Source: Elizabethkingia miricola
GTDB taxonomy: Bacteria > Bacteroidota > Bacteroidia > Flavobacteriales > Weeksellaceae
Direction: 5' to 3'
Length of the DNA stretch: 64,000 nt
NCBI RefSeq assembly: GCF_001675285.1
Contig: NZ_LSGQ01000030.1
Span: 124,001 to 188,000 of the forward strand
In this document: positions 1-9,908 of the stretch, in pieces
Position numbering within the stretch: the stretch's first letter is position 1
How the letters are laid out: every line of letters begins with the position of its first letter
Notes under the pieces: model-generated
Told to the model about the DNA's origin: nothing
What the model saw: only the letters and a program-made list of their open reading frames with translations
The model's database searches: none
Program-made: the position numbers and the translations under genes

Positions 1-1823
1 GTGATGAGTAAATGGAAGTTATAATACAACTCCTCACCTTTTTTCAGGTTTCGGCTTCCGCTGTAATTATTAACAATTACTCCGGATTTGTCTTCTGTAA
101 TATTAATTCCGCCCTTATTATTATTTCCCCATGAACTCGGAAGTATCAGAGGTTTTTGCAAATAGAAATTAGTATTCAGCGGGCGCGAGTATTTTTCATC
201 CCGAAGGCTGAACTGTAGCCCGGCATTTACATTACCCAACCAGGCACCATCCTGATTCTTTTTAGCCACATCCCATTTCCATGAGAAATTTTCAGGACGG
301 TTTCCTCCTTTCTCACCTAGCCCCATCAGGTACCTGGATGCATAAGATGAAAACGGAATCTGCATAGAGATATCCTTTAGCTCTACATCATTCAGCGCCG
401 TTACTTTTACTTTATATTCCATAAAGCCATCAAACTCCAGAGATCCTTCTATTTCCATTTTCAGGTTCTGTCCCTGACTTTGCGAATGCCAACTGTACAA
501 TCCTTCTTCTTTTTTGTCCAGCTTAAATTCTGCCTGACCAAACTTCTCGGGAGTTCCGTTAGTATTTACTATATTAAATTTAACTGGTGAAGCCAATACT
601 TCATTAGCTTTTGTGGAGATTTCCGTCATCTCCTGAGTAAAGAATGTCTGTATTTTTGCGGGAAGTCCATCCGGCGAAAGAATTACCTTTCTTCCTAACA
701 GAGAAATTTCACGATTGGCTGTATTATATACTAATGGTGTATAAGGTTTGATTACCGTATTCTCTTGTGCCATGGTAGAGTTAAGCCATGGAAGGCGCGT
801 CATCTTCCAGGGTTCATCATAACCTTTGTGCTGCGCAACGGTACCGGAGATATTAATTTCTACCGGAATATTTTGTGCTGGTGCATTCTCAGGCTGAATA
901 GTTACAACGGCTTTGTAAATCCCGGCAGGAACATCAGCAGGAATATCGAATCCACACCAAATGGGCTGAATATTACCTGGCTTTACATTTACAGCAAACT
1001 TAAGAGGTTTTCCTTCATAGCTGGTACCATCTGTATTGATAGAAGTAAAAAGCGATGCACTTATTTTACCTGCAGGGGAAATGAGATTTGTTGCAGTAAC
1101 TTTTACATTTTTAAGCTCAGTATCTTTTGCCAATACACCCAACTGAAAAGCATAGAACTCTCCTTTGTCAGTCTTTCCGGCAAATTTGCTGTTATCCCTC
1201 TTAGGATCTACCCATATCTGTGGAAGTTCATTCATCTTTACCGGATTCTCTCTGGATTCCGGGAATATCAGATAGGCATCGTTTACATGTTTTTTCAGAT
1301 ACTGGTCTATCTCAGTTTTTGAAGCCAGAACTTCCATAGGATTGTTCTCGTTAAATCTGTCTACAGCATCTATCCGCATAAACTTTGCTACCTCACTTCC
1401 TTTTACATCCGAAGTACCGGAAACTGTTTTCTTGAGATAAACAGCTTGCGGGTAATTTTCACTGGCCTTCAACTCATAAGGAAGATAATAAATATAGTAT
1501 GTCCCTTTTCCGGAAACAGGGTCGAAAAGAACTTCTCCCTGCTCTCTGTTGATATTGAGATAAGCACTTACTTCATATTGTTTCTGTGAAGTACTGTCTA
1601 CTACTAAAATCCGTTGTCCATCTTTTACTTCGGGACTTCTCCACGGAATTATAGCTTTTGCAACTTTAGATTTTCCTTCAAATTTCACAACTGCTCTTTT
1701 GTTACCCAATTTATCGGGATTCCAAAGTTCTTTTTGTGGAGGATAAATATGCTGGGCATGTATAGCAATACCCAGAAATGAAAGTACGGACAGCCCTAAT
1801 TTTTTAGAGTATGCTGTTTTCAT
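1..1823 (-). CDS. Large secreted protein, possible GH123-type glycoside hydrolase (5' part only)
   Basis: The reading frame starts at the ATG at 1823-1821 and stays open for 607 codons to the left edge, so the C-terminus is missing. The first residues (MKTAYSKKLGLSVLSFLG, then HAQ) form a Sec signal peptide, so the product is exported. The visible part looks like several beta-sandwich modules and has no lipobox. Stretches such as IWVDPKRDN and FAFQLGV-like segments recall the Bacteroidota 'glycoside hydrolase domain' proteins whose N-terminus precedes a GH123-like catalytic domain; this assignment is from memory of the family and uncertain. A -7-like TACTTTTG box lies at 1858-1851. No partner gene is seen in the window. 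Confidence 0.55.
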   Translation of the reverse strand, partial: MKTAYSKKLGLSVLSFLGIAIHAQHIYPPQKELWNPDKLGNKRAVVKFEGKSKVAKAIIPWRSPEVKDGQRILVVDSTSQKQYEVSAYLNINREQGEVLFDPVSGKGTYYIYYLPYELKASENYPQAVYLKKTVSGTSDVKGSEVAKFMRIDAVDRFNENNPMEVLASKTEIDQYLKKHVNDAYLIFPESRENPVKMNELPQIWVDPKRDNSKFAGKTDKGEFYAFQLGVLAKDTELKNVKVTATNLISPAGKISASLFTSINTDGTSYEGKPLKFAVNVKPGNIQPIWCGFDIPADVPAGIYKAVVTIQPENAPAQNIPVEINISGTVAQHKGYDEPWKMTRLPWLNSTMAQENTVIKPYTPLVYNTANREISLLGRKVILSPDGLPAKIQTFFTQEMTEISTKANEVLASPVKFNIVNTNGTPEKFGQAEFKLDKKEEGLYSWHSQSQGQNLKMEIEGSLEFDGFMEYKVKVTALNDVELKDISMQIPFSSYASRYLMGLGEKGGNRPENFSWKWDVAKKNQDGAWLGNVNAGLQFSLRDEKYSRPLNTNFYLQKPLILPSSWGNNNKGGINITEDKSGVIVNNYSGSRNLKKGEELYYNFHLLI

Positions 1824-1990
1824 AGTTTATGGTTATTTGTTTTATTCTATCAAAAGTACTACTCTTCAATTAATTAACCGTTATAAATTGTGACATTTAA
1901 TCCCTGAAAACAGGGATTTTAGCAGTTAATATTCTCTAAAATACATTAAATATTGGGGCTTTTCGCTACTTTCACCATATAAAAACAAAT

Positions 1991-2695
1991 ATGAAAAATA
2001 CATTCAGCTTATTATTTTCATTTATTTCTTTATTGGCTTTCTCACAGATGCAAACATATAAATTTGAAAATGCAGTATCCTACAGGATTAAAGACGATTT
2101 TTACTCCAATTTTTTAAATATTTTTTCCACATCTGATTATTCAGCTAATCTCTTTGTCGTAGCAACTCCTATGGGAAACACTGCTTCCTTAAATGTAAAT
2201 AAGCATTTTTATGCGGTATATTCAGATGATGGGAAAGTTTTTAAAATTGCTGTTGAAGACACCTTTGACAGGAACAAGTATAAAAATAATGATGATCCGG
2301 ATCTTGACTTAACAGATTTTAAAAATACTCTTCTGGTAAAAAGAACAAATAAGAAAGAAACTATAAAATCCAAACAATGTGATGTATATTCTATAATCAG
2401 TAAGGATAGTAAAAACAACAATGAAACAGTTTGCATTGATACAACATCCAGATTGAATACTGTTCCTTTTATAATTCCGGCAATAAAAGATTCAGTAAGG
2501 GGTTTAGTTTATCGTATTGGCAATAAAATTGAGCTTAATTATTCCGGTACAATTGAGGATATGGAAAAAGATTCTGAAGACGGAAGTGATGGCGAAGTGG
2601 CTAAGACAAAGCAAAAAGATCTCGTTATACAGTTTGATGAAAAAGCTGAAATAGAAAACTATAAGAAGGAATACAAAAAAAATAAAGGATTATAA
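1991..2695 (+). CDS. Secreted hypothetical protein, 234 aa
   Basis: I do not recognise this protein. It begins with a clear signal peptide (MKNTFSLLFSFISLLAFS, then QMQ), so it is probably periplasmic or attached to the outer membrane. The mature part mixes beta-strand-like segments with one CDVYSI segment followed by a second cysteine (ETVCIDT), which could form a disulfide. The C-terminus is rich in Lys, Glu and Asp. General build (short exported protein with a YKFENAVSYRI start) resembles small Flavobacteriia proteins of the GLPGLI/DUF4412 kind, but the GLPGLI motif itself is absent. It stands alone, convergent with the downstream desaturase gene, and a hairpin overlaps its stop codon. Confidence 0.75.
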   Translation: MKNTFSLLFSFISLLAFSQMQTYKFENAVSYRIKDDFYSNFLNIFSTSDYSANLFVVATPMGNTASLNVNKHFYAVYSDDGKVFKIAVEDTFDRNKYKNNDDPDLDLTDFKNTLLVKRTNKKETIKSKQCDVYSIISKDSKNNNETVCIDTTSRLNTVPFIIPAIKDSVRGLVYRIGNKIELNYSGTIEDMEKDSEDGSDGEVAKTKQKDLVIQFDEKAEIENYKKEYKKNKGL

Positions 2696-2715
2696 CTTTC
2701 AAGTTACAATCCTTT
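2684..2715. terminator. Bidirectional hairpin between convergent genes
   Basis: AAAGGATT(A)TAACTT, a 2-base loop, then AAGTTA(C)AATCCTTT form a long imperfect stem that overlaps the stop codon of the 1991-2695 gene. It lies between two convergent genes. The U-tract is weak, so this is a moderate call. Confidence 0.5.
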
Positions 2716-2767
2716 ATCAGAGAATAATATAATAAAAACAGAATCTGTAAATCAATATAAAATTGAT

Positions 2768-3580
2768 TTAAAAATACTTTTTCTTCAGTTTTCTAAAAGG
2801 TAATACAAAAAGTGTTTTGAAATCACTTGTCTCCACTTTCTTTGGATAATAATCCACGCCAAATACAATTTCGTGCGCTTCAGCTCTTCTGTATGTTCCA
2901 AAAATCCTATCCCATATAGTCAGAACATCTCCATAGTTGCAATCTGTTAACGGAAGCTTATGATGGTGGTGAACATGATGAAAATTGGGTGTATTGAAAA
3001 GCAAACTTACAATACGGTCTGTTTTTTCCGGAAGACGGAAATTGAGATGACTGAAAAGACTAAAAAACAACTGAATAATCTGGCGAAGGATAAGTACCCA
3101 AAACAAACTTCCGGAAAGAAATACCCAAAGCAATGTCAGAAGCATTCTTAAAAGATTATCACCGGGATGCTCTCTTAATGTTGTCGATATATCCATGACT
3201 TTATCACTATGGTGTACAGCATGAAAACTCCACAATGGCCTTACTTTATGTGCAACAACATGGTAGATATATTCACCAAGATCTAAAAGCAGAAAACTGA
3301 CCACAAACAATAATACAGGATGACCATCTAAAGGCAAAAGGTAGATAACACCAAAATGATGTAACTGCGTCCATGCAATTGTCTTAACAAACAGTACACT
3401 CAGAATAAGTTCTGCAGGCAGGCTGGTAAAAATAAATGGCATGTTGGTAAAGGCATGTTTCCATTTTTTATAATCAAGTCCCGAAGAGATAAAATTTTCA
3501 AGATTCCACCCAACAAAAAACAACATGAAGAAAATAGCAATCTGAATCTTTTCTCCGTCTCTTAATAATAATTCTTCCAT
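2768..3580 (-). CDS. Sterol desaturase / fatty-acid hydroxylase family membrane protein
   Basis: Integral membrane di-iron oxygenase of the fatty acid hydroxylase superfamily. The histidine clusters are visible in the expected order: HVVAH (HxxxH), HAVHHSD (HxxHH) and HHVHHHHK near the C-terminus, followed by the family's NYGDVLTIWDRIFGTYR segment. Several hydrophobic helices precede and separate them. About 270 residues from the start I prefer, MEELLLRDGEK at 3580. The frame is open to 3616, giving 12 more residues (MVLSTGKYLCKP), but that N-terminus looks unlike the family. The substrate cannot be read from sequence; relatives hydroxylate or desaturate sterols, carotenoids or lipid chains. 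Monocistronic. Confidence 0.85.
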   Translation of the reverse strand: MEELLLRDGEKIQIAIFFMLFFVGWNLENFISSGLDYKKWKHAFTNMPFIFTSLPAELILSVLFVKTIAWTQLHHFGVIYLLPLDGHPVLLFVVSFLLLDLGEYIYHVVAHKVRPLWSFHAVHHSDKVMDISTTLREHPGDNLLRMLLTLLWVFLSGSLFWVLILRQIIQLFFSLFSHLNFRLPEKTDRIVSLLFNTPNFHHVHHHHKLPLTDCNYGDVLTIWDRIFGTYRRAEAHEIVFGVDYYPKKVETSDFKTLFVLPFRKLKKKYF

Positions 3581-3666
3581 AGGCTTGCAAAGGTATTTTC
3601 CCGTGCTTAAAACCAAATTAAAATACCCTGAAAAAAATATTAAAAAGTGGAGTTATTTATCTCACC

Positions 3667-4485
3667 CTAATTATATTTAATTGCCTTGTCCAGTTCTATT
3701 GGATTATACTCTCTTCTAATCTTCTCCTGCATTTTTACAGAAAGCTCCTTAAACTGCTCTTTTTTAGTAATCCTTATTCCCATTACAGCAGACTGGGACT
3801 TTCCCTCTACAAAGTTTTCTCTGGCCCACTGTAGAGGATCATTATATGTTTCTAAAAGTTTTTGCTGATACTTTTCTAATGTAATTGGCACTGGTTTCTT
3901 ACCATAGGCAGTTTCGAAGAAATTAGTTGTATTGTATGCAGCCTTCTCATTTGTACTTCTCACAAGATTGAAAATGAAGTTATGTCCAGTATCTTCAACT
4001 TCAAAAATAAGTCCCGGTAAGCCTCGAAACTTATAAGGTCCTTCATCTATATTTACTTCTTTACAAAACCAGGCAACCCAATTGCGTCCTCCAAATTTTG
4101 TAGTAGCTTTTTGTAGCTGGTATCCGTCCTTTATCTTAGTTTCTTTGGTAAGCCTCCAGTCCATCTTGTCAGTACTAGCCAGTGAAAAACTGTTGAAATC
4201 TAGTTGTACTCTGCTTATATTATTAAAAGTATTCCTTTTACGCTCCAACATCGGAGCACCTGTATAACCTTCCATCTGCCCACCTTTCATGTTAATAGAA
4301 TCCATACTTATATATTCATTATCATAAAACTTCACAGTATTCGGTAATACTTCCAGAATCATTTTTACTTCATCATAATGGCTACTCAAAGAATCTGATT
4401 TGTATTTGTACTGGTAAATAAACTTATGTACCTGCCCTTGCATAACTGAAACGCAGAAACTTAGAATGAGAAGAATATATTTCAT
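3667..4485 (-). CDS. GLPGLI family secreted protein
   Basis: The name-giving motif is present literally: YKFRGLPGLIFEVEDTG, in the second half of a 272-residue protein. A signal peptide (MKYILLILSFCVSVMQG, then QVHKF) indicates export. GLPGLI proteins are a Bacteroidota family of unknown function, often encoded in several copies and sometimes near TonB-dependent receptors or metallo-peptidases. The WVAWFCKEVNIDEGPYKF stretch before the motif is also typical. The gene lies downstream of, but separate from, the str operon: the terminator at 4542-4575 lies between them. Confidence 0.92.
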   Translation of the reverse strand: MKYILLILSFCVSVMQGQVHKFIYQYKYKSDSLSSHYDEVKMILEVLPNTVKFYDNEYISMDSINMKGGQMEGYTGAPMLERKRNTFNNISRVQLDFNSFSLASTDKMDWRLTKETKIKDGYQLQKATTKFGGRNWVAWFCKEVNIDEGPYKFRGLPGLIFEVEDTGHNFIFNLVRSTNEKAAYNTTNFFETAYGKKPVPITLEKYQQKLLETYNDPLQWARENFVEGKSQSAVMGIRITKKEQFKELSVKMQEKIRREYNPIELDKAIKYN

Positions 4486-4541
4486 ATATGTATATTATTT
4501 CTCTAAAATTAGAGAAAAATTTTATCGTGGCAACAGTACAT

Positions 4542-4575
4542 AAAAAAACACCACATTCTTTCGAATGTGGTGTTT
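4542..4575 (-). terminator. Intrinsic terminator of the str operon
   Basis: On the minus strand a perfect 13-bp stem (AAACACCACATTC / GAATGTGGTGTTT, 4-base loop) runs into a T-tract, about 30 bases after the rpsJ stop codon. It ends the operon after rpsJ. Confidence 0.93.
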
Positions 4576-4603
4576 CTATTATCACGGCAAAGTATGCACG
4601 TTA

Positions 4604-4909
4604 TCACACTTTAATTTCTACGTCTACACCGCTAGGAAGTTCTAACTTCATTAGAGCATCCACAGTTTTAGAAGAAGAAGAATAGATATCCATCAATCTC
4701 TTATGAGCAGAAAGTTGGAACTGTTCTCTTGATTTCTTGTTTACGTGTGGAGATCTCAACACAGTGAAGATTCTTTTATTTGTTGGTAAAGGGATAGGCC
4801 CGTTTACGATAGCCCCTGTAGCCTTTACTGTTTTTACGATTTTCTCAGCAGATTTATCAACTAAGTTGTAATCGTAAGATTTTAGCTTTATTCTGATTCG
4901 TTGTGACAT
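4604..4909 (-). CDS. rpsJ: 30S ribosomal protein S10
   Basis: S10, a 30S head protein that in other bacteria also works as NusE in transcription antitermination. The 101-residue length is normal and family hallmarks are present: [21 protein letters not shown] at the start, GPIPLPTNK, and [10 protein letters not shown]. It follows fusA by 18 bases and is the last gene of the operon. In many bacteria rpsJ heads the S10 operon (rplC, rplD and so on); here a strong terminator follows at once, so the S10 operon must lie elsewhere or be driven separately. Confidence 0.98.
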   Translation of the reverse strand: MSQRIRIKLKSYDYNLVDKSAEKIVKTVKATGAIVNGPIPLPTNKRIFTVLRSPHVNKKSREQFQLSAHKRLMDIYSSSSKTVDALMKLELPSGVDVEIKV

Positions 4910-4927
4910 TTTTAATCTAATTTAAAA

Positions 4928-7045
4928 TTAACCTCTAGCTTTTGCGATTACATCCTCAGCAACATTGCTTGGAGCTGGTTCGTATTTCTCAAATTCCATA
5001 GAAGAAGTAGCTCTACCAGAAGATAATGTTCTTAATGAAGTTACATAACCGAACATTTCTGATAATGGAACGAATGCTTTGATAACTTTAGCGTTATTTC
5101 TGTCATCCATACCGTTTACTGTACCTCTTCTTCTGTTAAGGTCACCTACGATGTCCCCCATGTACTCCTCAGGAGTTACAACTTCAAGTTTCATAATAGG
5201 CTCCATGATTACAGGCTTAGCAGCTCTACCAGCTTCTTTGAAACCTAGCTTCGCAGCTAATTCGAAAGATAACTGATCGGAGTCAACCGGGTGGAAAGAT
5301 CCATCCTTAAGAGTTACTTTGATACCTTCAATTTCGAATCCAGCTAAAGGACCATTTTTCATAGCCTCTTTGAAACCTTTTTCTACAGAAGGAACAAATT
5401 CTCTTGGAATGTTACCACCTTTAATTTCGTTGATGAATTCAAGACCTAACTTACCTTCTTCTGCAGGACCGATTTCGAATACGATATCTGCGAATTTACC
5501 ACGACCACCAGTTTGTTTTTTGTAAACTTCTCTGTGGTTAGCAGTAGCAGTAAGAGATTCTTTGTACTCAACCTGAGGCTGACCTTGGTTAACTTCAACT
5601 TTGAATTCTCTTCTTAAACGGTCTACAATGATATCTAAGTGAAGCTCACCCATACCAGAGATAATAGTTTGGCCAGAAGCCTCATCAGTTTTAACCTGGA
5701 AAGTTGGATCTTCTTCAGCAAGCTTAGCTAATGCGTTACCAAGTTTATCCTGGTCTGCTTTAGTTTTAGGCTCAACAGCGATACCGATTACCGGATCTGG
5801 GAAGATCATAGATTCAAGAACGATAGGGTTCTTTTCATCAGATAGAGTATCACCAGTTTTAATATCCTTGAAACCTACAGCTGCACCAATATCTCCTGCC
5901 TCGATATACTCAACAGGGTTTTGCTTGTTAGCGTGCATCTGATAGATTCTTGAAATTCTTTCTTTGTTACCAGATCTTGTGTTAAGAACATAAGAACCTG
6001 CATCTAGTCTACCAGAGTAAGCTCTGAAGAATGCTAAACGACCTACGAATGGGTCAGTAGCAATTTTAAATGCTAAAGCTGCGAATGGTTCTTTAACGTC
6101 TGGTTTTCTTGTAATTTCTTCATCAGTTCTTGGGTCTGTACCTTTGATATCGTCTTTATCCATTGGAGAAGGAAGATATTTACATACAGCATCCAGCATG
6201 AACTGAACACCTTTATTTTTGAAAGATGATCCACAAGTCATTGGGATAATAGAAAGATCAATTGTAGCTTTTCTTAAAGCTTCGTTGATTTCGTCCTCAG
6301 AGATTGAATCTGGATCTTCGAAGAATTTCTCCATCAAAGTCTCATCATAGTCAGCAACAGCTTCAACTAATTTCTCTCTGTATTCAAGAACTTCAGCTTT
6401 CATATCCTCAGGAATTGGAACTACTTCGAAAGTAGCACCTTGTCCAGCCTCATCCCATACAATTGCTCTGTTCTTAATAAGGTCTACAACACCTTTGAAG
6501 TCTTCTTCAGCACCGATAGGTAATACAATTGGAACTGCGTTAGATCCTAACATATCTTTAACCTGGTTTACCACGTTAAGGAAGTCAGCACCTTGTCTGT
6601 CCATTTTGTTTACGAATCCCATTCTAGCAACTTTGTAGTTGTCAGCAAGTCTCCAGTTGGTTTCTGACTGAGGCTCTACTCCGTCTACTGCAGAGAATAA
6701 GAATACTAAACCATCTAATACTCTTAAAGAACGGTTTACTTCTACTGTGAAGTCAACGTGTCCTGGTGTATCGATGATGTTGAAGTGGTATCCTTTAGTT
6801 TCTGGTAAAGATTTACCTTGGTCTGTAGGGAAGTTCCAGCTACAAGTTGTAGCAGCAGAAGTAATAGTAATACCTCTTTCAGCTTCCTGCTCCATCCAGT
6901 CCATGGTAGAAGCACCTTCGTGAACTTCACCAATCTTGTGAGTTTTTCCTGTATAGAAAAGGATACGCTCAGTTGTAGTAGTTTTACCAGCATCGATGTG
7001 TGCAGCGATACCAATATTTCTTGTGTATTTAAGATCTCTACTCAT
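4928..7045 (-). CDS. fusA: Translation elongation factor G
   Basis: EF-G, the GTPase that drives translocation on the ribosome. The 705-residue length is normal. The G1 loop [19 protein letters not shown] is near the N-terminus, G3 is DTPGHVDFT, and G4 is NKMDRQGAD. The C-terminal domains carry [17 protein letters not shown] and [25 protein letters not shown]-type segments of domains III to V. It lies third in rpsL-rpsG-fusA-rpsJ with only 8 bases after rpsG, so it is cotranscribed. No truncation or substitution in the GTPase motifs is visible. Confidence 0.99.
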   Translation of the reverse strand: MSRDLKYTRNIGIAAHIDAGKTTTTERILFYTGKTHKIGEVHEGASTMDWMEQEAERGITITSAATTCSWNFPTDQGKSLPETKGYHFNIIDTPGHVDFTVEVNRSLRVLDGLVFLFSAVDGVEPQSETNWRLADNYKVARMGFVNKMDRQGADFLNVVNQVKDMLGSNAVPIVLPIGAEEDFKGVVDLIKNRAIVWDEAGQGATFEVVPIPEDMKAEVLEYREKLVEAVADYDETLMEKFFEDPDSISEDEINEALRKATIDLSIIPMTCGSSFKNKGVQFMLDAVCKYLPSPMDKDDIKGTDPRTDEEITRKPDVKEPFAALAFKIATDPFVGRLAFFRAYSGRLDAGSYVLNTRSGNKERISRIYQMHANKQNPVEYIEAGDIGAAVGFKDIKTGDTLSDEKNPIVLESMIFPDPVIGIAVEPKTKADQDKLGNALAKLAEEDPTFQVKTDEASGQTIISGMGELHLDIIVDRLRREFKVEVNQGQPQVEYKESLTATANHREVYKKQTGGRGKFADIVFEIGPAEEGKLGLEFINEIKGGNIPREFVPSVEKGFKEAMKNGPLAGFEIEGIKVTLKDGSFHPVDSDQLSFELAAKLGFKEAGRAAKPVIMEPIMKLEVVTPEEYMGDIVGDLNRRRGTVNGMDDRNNAKVIKAFVPLSEMFGYVTSLRTLSSGRATSSMEFEKYEPAPSNVAEDVIAKARG

Positions 7046-7053
7046 CTTACAAA

Positions 7054-7530
7054 TTAAAATTTAAAGTGTGAGAATGCTTTGTTAGCCTCAGCCATTTTGT
7101 GCGTATCTGTCTTTTTCTTAACAGCAGCACCTTCTTCTTTAGCAGCAGCAACAATCTCTGCAGCTAATTTCTGAGCCATAGACTTATCATTTCTGGCAGT
7201 AGCATACTTAATTAACCACTTCATTGCCATAGAGATTTTTCTATCTGCACGGATAGGCATTGGAATTTGGAAGTTAGCTCCTCCAACTCTTCTAGATCTT
7301 ACCTCTACGTGTGGCATTACGTTAGTTAACGCATCTTTCCAAATTTCAAGGGAAGTTTTTTCCTGATCTTCTTTCTTCTTTTCAACGATTTCTAATGCAT
7401 CATAGAAAATTCTGAAAGCGATAGACTTCTTACCGTCTAACATCAGGTTATTTACAAATCTTGTTACCAATTGATCATTAAACTTTGGATCTGGTAGCAA
7501 AGGTCTTTTTTTAGCTTTTGTCTTTCTCAT
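7054..7530 (-). CDS. rpsG: 30S ribosomal protein S7
   Basis: S7, the primary assembly protein of the 30S head that binds the 3' domain of 16S rRNA. The length of 158 residues is normal; hallmarks are [39 protein letters not shown] and the [14 protein letters not shown] segment. It sits between rpsL (22-base gap) and fusA (8-base gap) in the str operon. In E. coli S7 represses translation of its own operon; whether that holds here cannot be seen. Confidence 0.99.
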   Translation of the reverse strand: MRKTKAKKRPLLPDPKFNDQLVTRFVNNLMLDGKKSIAFRIFYDALEIVEKKKEDQEKTSLEIWKDALTNVMPHVEVRSRRVGGANFQIPMPIRADRKISMAMKWLIKYATARNDKSMAQKLAAEIVAAAKEEGAAVKKKTDTHKMAEANKAFSHFKF

Positions 7531-7552
7531 TGTACTGTTCCTAATTTAATGA

Positions 7553-7960
7553 TTACTTTTTCTTACCTGTAGCTGCAGGCGCTTGTCCTGGTTTAGGTCT
7601 CTTAGCTCCGTACTTAGATCTTCTCTGAAGTCTTCCGTTAACTCCCGCAGTATCTAAAGCACCACGTACAATGTGATATCTAACTCCCGGTAGGTCTTTC
7701 ACCCTTCCGCCTCTTACCAATACTATCGAGTGCTCTTGAAGATTATGTCCTTCTCCCGGGATGTAGGCGTTAACCTCTTTACCATTAGAAAGTCTAACTC
7801 TCGCAACTTTTCTCAAAGCTGAGTTAGGTTTCTTAGGCGTGGTTGTATATACTCTCGTACATACGCCTCTTCTTTGTGGACATGATTCCAAAGCAGCCGA
7901 TTTACTCTTCTTAGTAAGCGTGGCTCTTCCTTTTCTAACTAATTGTTGAATAGTAGGCAT
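7553..7960 (-). CDS. rpsL: 30S ribosomal protein S12
   Basis: S12, a decoding-centre protein that controls translational accuracy. It is first in the str operon. The highly conserved segments [19 protein letters not shown] and [16 protein letters not shown] are both intact, so the lysines where streptomycin-resistance mutations usually arise (Lys43 and the VKDLP lysine in E. coli numbering) are wild type. Length 135 residues with a lysine- and alanine-rich tail ([14 protein letters not shown]) as is common in Bacteroidota. A well-formed promoter lies 33-63 bases upstream. Confidence 0.99.
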   Translation of the reverse strand: MPTIQQLVRKGRATLTKKSKSAALESCPQRRGVCTRVYTTTPKKPNSALRKVARVRLSNGKEVNAYIPGEGHNLQEHSIVLVRGGRVKDLPGVRYHIVRGALDTAGVNGRLQRRSKYGAKRPKPGQAPAATGKKK

Positions 7961-7992
7961 GTAATTGCTTTATTATTTTTTATTTGAGGATG

Positions 7993-8023
7993 CAAAAATA
8001 TAAATTATTTTTTGATTTACAAA
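7993..8023 (-). promoter_or_regulatory. Promoter of the str operon
   Basis: Bacteroidota-type promoter read on the minus strand: TTTG at 8023-8020, a 19-base spacer, then TATTTTTG (TAnnTTTG) at 8000-7993. The rpsL start codon is 33 bases beyond the -7 box. Both boxes match the consensus and the spacing is ideal. Confidence 0.85.
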
Positions 8024-8110
8024 CAATTATGTTTTTATTTCGTGCAGAAAAATCAGTATTAAAATTTGTAAACCATATCATTACAATTCTAAAGCTCATT
8101 ATTTCTTCAC

Positions 8111-9073
8111 TTATTTAAATACATCTTTTATTACTTTTCCTTTTGAATATTGCAGCGGAAATTGCAGAAGTTCTGCAATCGTATTTGCAATATCTATTTG
8201 CTCGTAGTTACCCGTATTAATGGTAGCATTCTTTTTAAAATCCGGACCCATTGCAAAAAATTCAATATGTCTGCAACCCGCACAATCATCTCCATGATTC
8301 TGGAATCCACCCTTAGTATCAATGTGCCTTCCGTGATCATTACTTACAATTAATGTGGTCTTATCTTTATATGAAGGCAAAGATTGGATATAATCCCATA
8401 TTTCTTTAATTGAAGCATCTGTTGTTTTTATAGCCTTAATATATTCCTTCCAATTATTATTGTGCCCATAGGAATCTACATCTTTCAGATTTATAACAAT
8501 AATATTAGGGCTATACTTTTTCATTACCTCTTTTGTATTCGCTACAGTTACAGCATCATCACGATAGTCGGATCCATTACCACTAATACCACAATCTGCA
8601 CTAGGTTGAAACTTATCTTTCCAACCATCAAGCTTGCAATTATTCAGGACTTCAAGTTTGTCTTTAGAAGCAATCACCCAAGCTTTAGTCTTATCCGCTC
8701 CAGTATACTTCAGCCACTGCTGCATTACTGACGGAAAGCCTGGCAGCTCTTTCCCATTATTTTGGATGGACTCATAGACTCCACTACACATTGCACTATG
8801 CCCCGGATTGGTATTGGTTGTACCATTATTTTTGAAGTCACTGATAAAAACTCCCTGTTGTAAAAGATTTACTCTGTTCGGAATATTTTCTTTATTGGCA
8901 GCCTCCCAGGTCTCGGAGATACGGGGACCATCTACTACAAGCAGGACAACATTTTTAGTCTGGTACTTTTCTGCCACCTTTTGAGCGGACTCAAATGACT
9001 CATTATTATTATCATTACATGAAAATGATAACAACAATGAAATAAGAGGAAATAGCAATGTAAATTTCTTCAT
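8111..9073 (-). CDS. Alkaline phosphatase-superfamily lipoprotein (type I phosphodiesterase / nucleotide pyrophosphatase-like)
   Basis: Exported metal-dependent hydrolase of the alkaline phosphatase superfamily. Start chosen at the ATG at 9073 because MKKFTLLFPLISLLLSFSC is a perfect lipoprotein signal with its cysteine; the frame is open 13 codons further (9112) but that would bury the signal. Metal-site segments can be read in order: VVLLVVDGPR (first Asp), TNTNPGHSAMCSG (nucleophile region; the usual Thr/Ser is followed by NPGH), VSNDHGRH and, near the C-terminus, FQNHGD. Two cysteines in DDCAGCRH may bind metal or form a disulfide. The mature protein should be anchored to a membrane. Substrate unknown; monocistronic. 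Confidence 0.85.
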   Translation of the reverse strand: MKKFTLLFPLISLLLSFSCNDNNNESFESAQKVAEKYQTKNVVLLVVDGPRISETWEAANKENIPNRVNLLQQGVFISDFKNNGTTNTNPGHSAMCSGVYESIQNNGKELPGFPSVMQQWLKYTGADKTKAWVIASKDKLEVLNNCKLDGWKDKFQPSADCGISGNGSDYRDDAVTVANTKEVMKKYSPNIIVINLKDVDSYGHNNNWKEYIKAIKTTDASIKEIWDYIQSLPSYKDKTTLIVSNDHGRHIDTKGGFQNHGDDCAGCRHIEFFAMGPDFKKNATINTGNYEQIDIANTIAELLQFPLQYSKGKVIKDVFK

Positions 9074-9315
9074 TATAAAATATTTTGTGATTGGTGTTTT
9101 ATATGACCGCAAAAATAACCTTCCTCTCCTGTTAAGACGATGAACATAATATTACAGAATCATTAAAAGTATTTAACACACTTTTTCATAATTATCCACT
9201 GCAACTTTCAATGTTTATCTTTTAGTTAGATTTAATCTATCAAAATTAAACAAGTCAATAGTTTTAATTTATTAAATTTGTATATCGAAATATTAACATT
9301 AATAAAATAATACAA

Positions 9316-9792
9316 ATGAAAAATTCTAATTTAATAGGACTAAAAGCTGAAAATTGCAAGAACATTGCTGAAAAACTAAATGTTTTATTGTCTAATTATT
9401 CAATATTTTATCAGAATACACGTGGAGCGCACTGGAATATAAAAGGTGATTTATTCTTCACACTTCACCCAAAATTCGAGGAACTATACAACAGCCTTAT
9501 ATTAAAGATTGATGAAATTGCTGAAAGAATTCTTACACTAGGTGCACAACCACAGCATAATTATTCATTCTATATTAAAAACTCATCTATTAAAGAGAGC
9601 AACGAAGTAAGCGATGGCCGCAAATGTGTTGAAGACATTCTTGTTTCTTTCAAAAAGATTATTGAACTTCAGAGAGAATTGCTAGACATTACAGACGAAG
9701 CAGGTGACGAAGGCACAAACTCTTTAATGAGCGATTATATTACAGAACAGGAAAAAGAAGTATGGATGTACAGCTCTTTCCTTGGAAAATAA
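9316..9792 (+). CDS. dps: Dps family ferritin-like protein (DNA-binding protein from starved cells)
   Basis: Dps forms a 12-subunit shell that oxidises and stores iron and protects DNA during starvation or oxidative stress. The intersubunit ferroxidase residues are in place: His39 in TRGAHWNIKG, then Asp66 and Glu70 in KIDEIAERI. Length 158 residues is typical. The N-terminus (MKNSNLIGLKAENCKNIAEKL) is short, so DNA binding through a long basic tail is unlikely. A TAAATTTG -7 box lies at 9273-9280, about 35 bases before the start. A strong terminator follows, so it is transcribed alone. Confidence 0.95.
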   Translation: MKNSNLIGLKAENCKNIAEKLNVLLSNYSIFYQNTRGAHWNIKGDLFFTLHPKFEELYNSLILKIDEIAERILTLGAQPQHNYSFYIKNSSIKESNEVSDGRKCVEDILVSFKKIIELQRELLDITDEAGDEGTNSLMSDYITEQEKEVWMYSSFLGK

Positions 9793-9823
9793 ACCCATTC
9801 TATATCATATAATATATAGAACA

Positions 9824-9859
9824 AAGCAGCCTCTTGATTTTAAAGAGGCTGCTTTTTAT
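9824..9859 (+). terminator. Intrinsic terminator after dps
   Basis: AAGCAGCCTCTT and AAGAGGCTGCTT form a perfect 12-bp stem with a 7-base loop, followed by a T-rich tract. It separates dps from pncB. Confidence 0.93.
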
Positions 9860-9908
9860 TTCTATAATCTTTCATCTATCTTCCTTATATTAGCATAAAT
9901 AAACGAAG

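Noticed and set aside
765-1322. 185-codon plus-strand frame
   Set aside because: It is antisense to the large secreted protein, which is open for 607 codons with a signal peptide.
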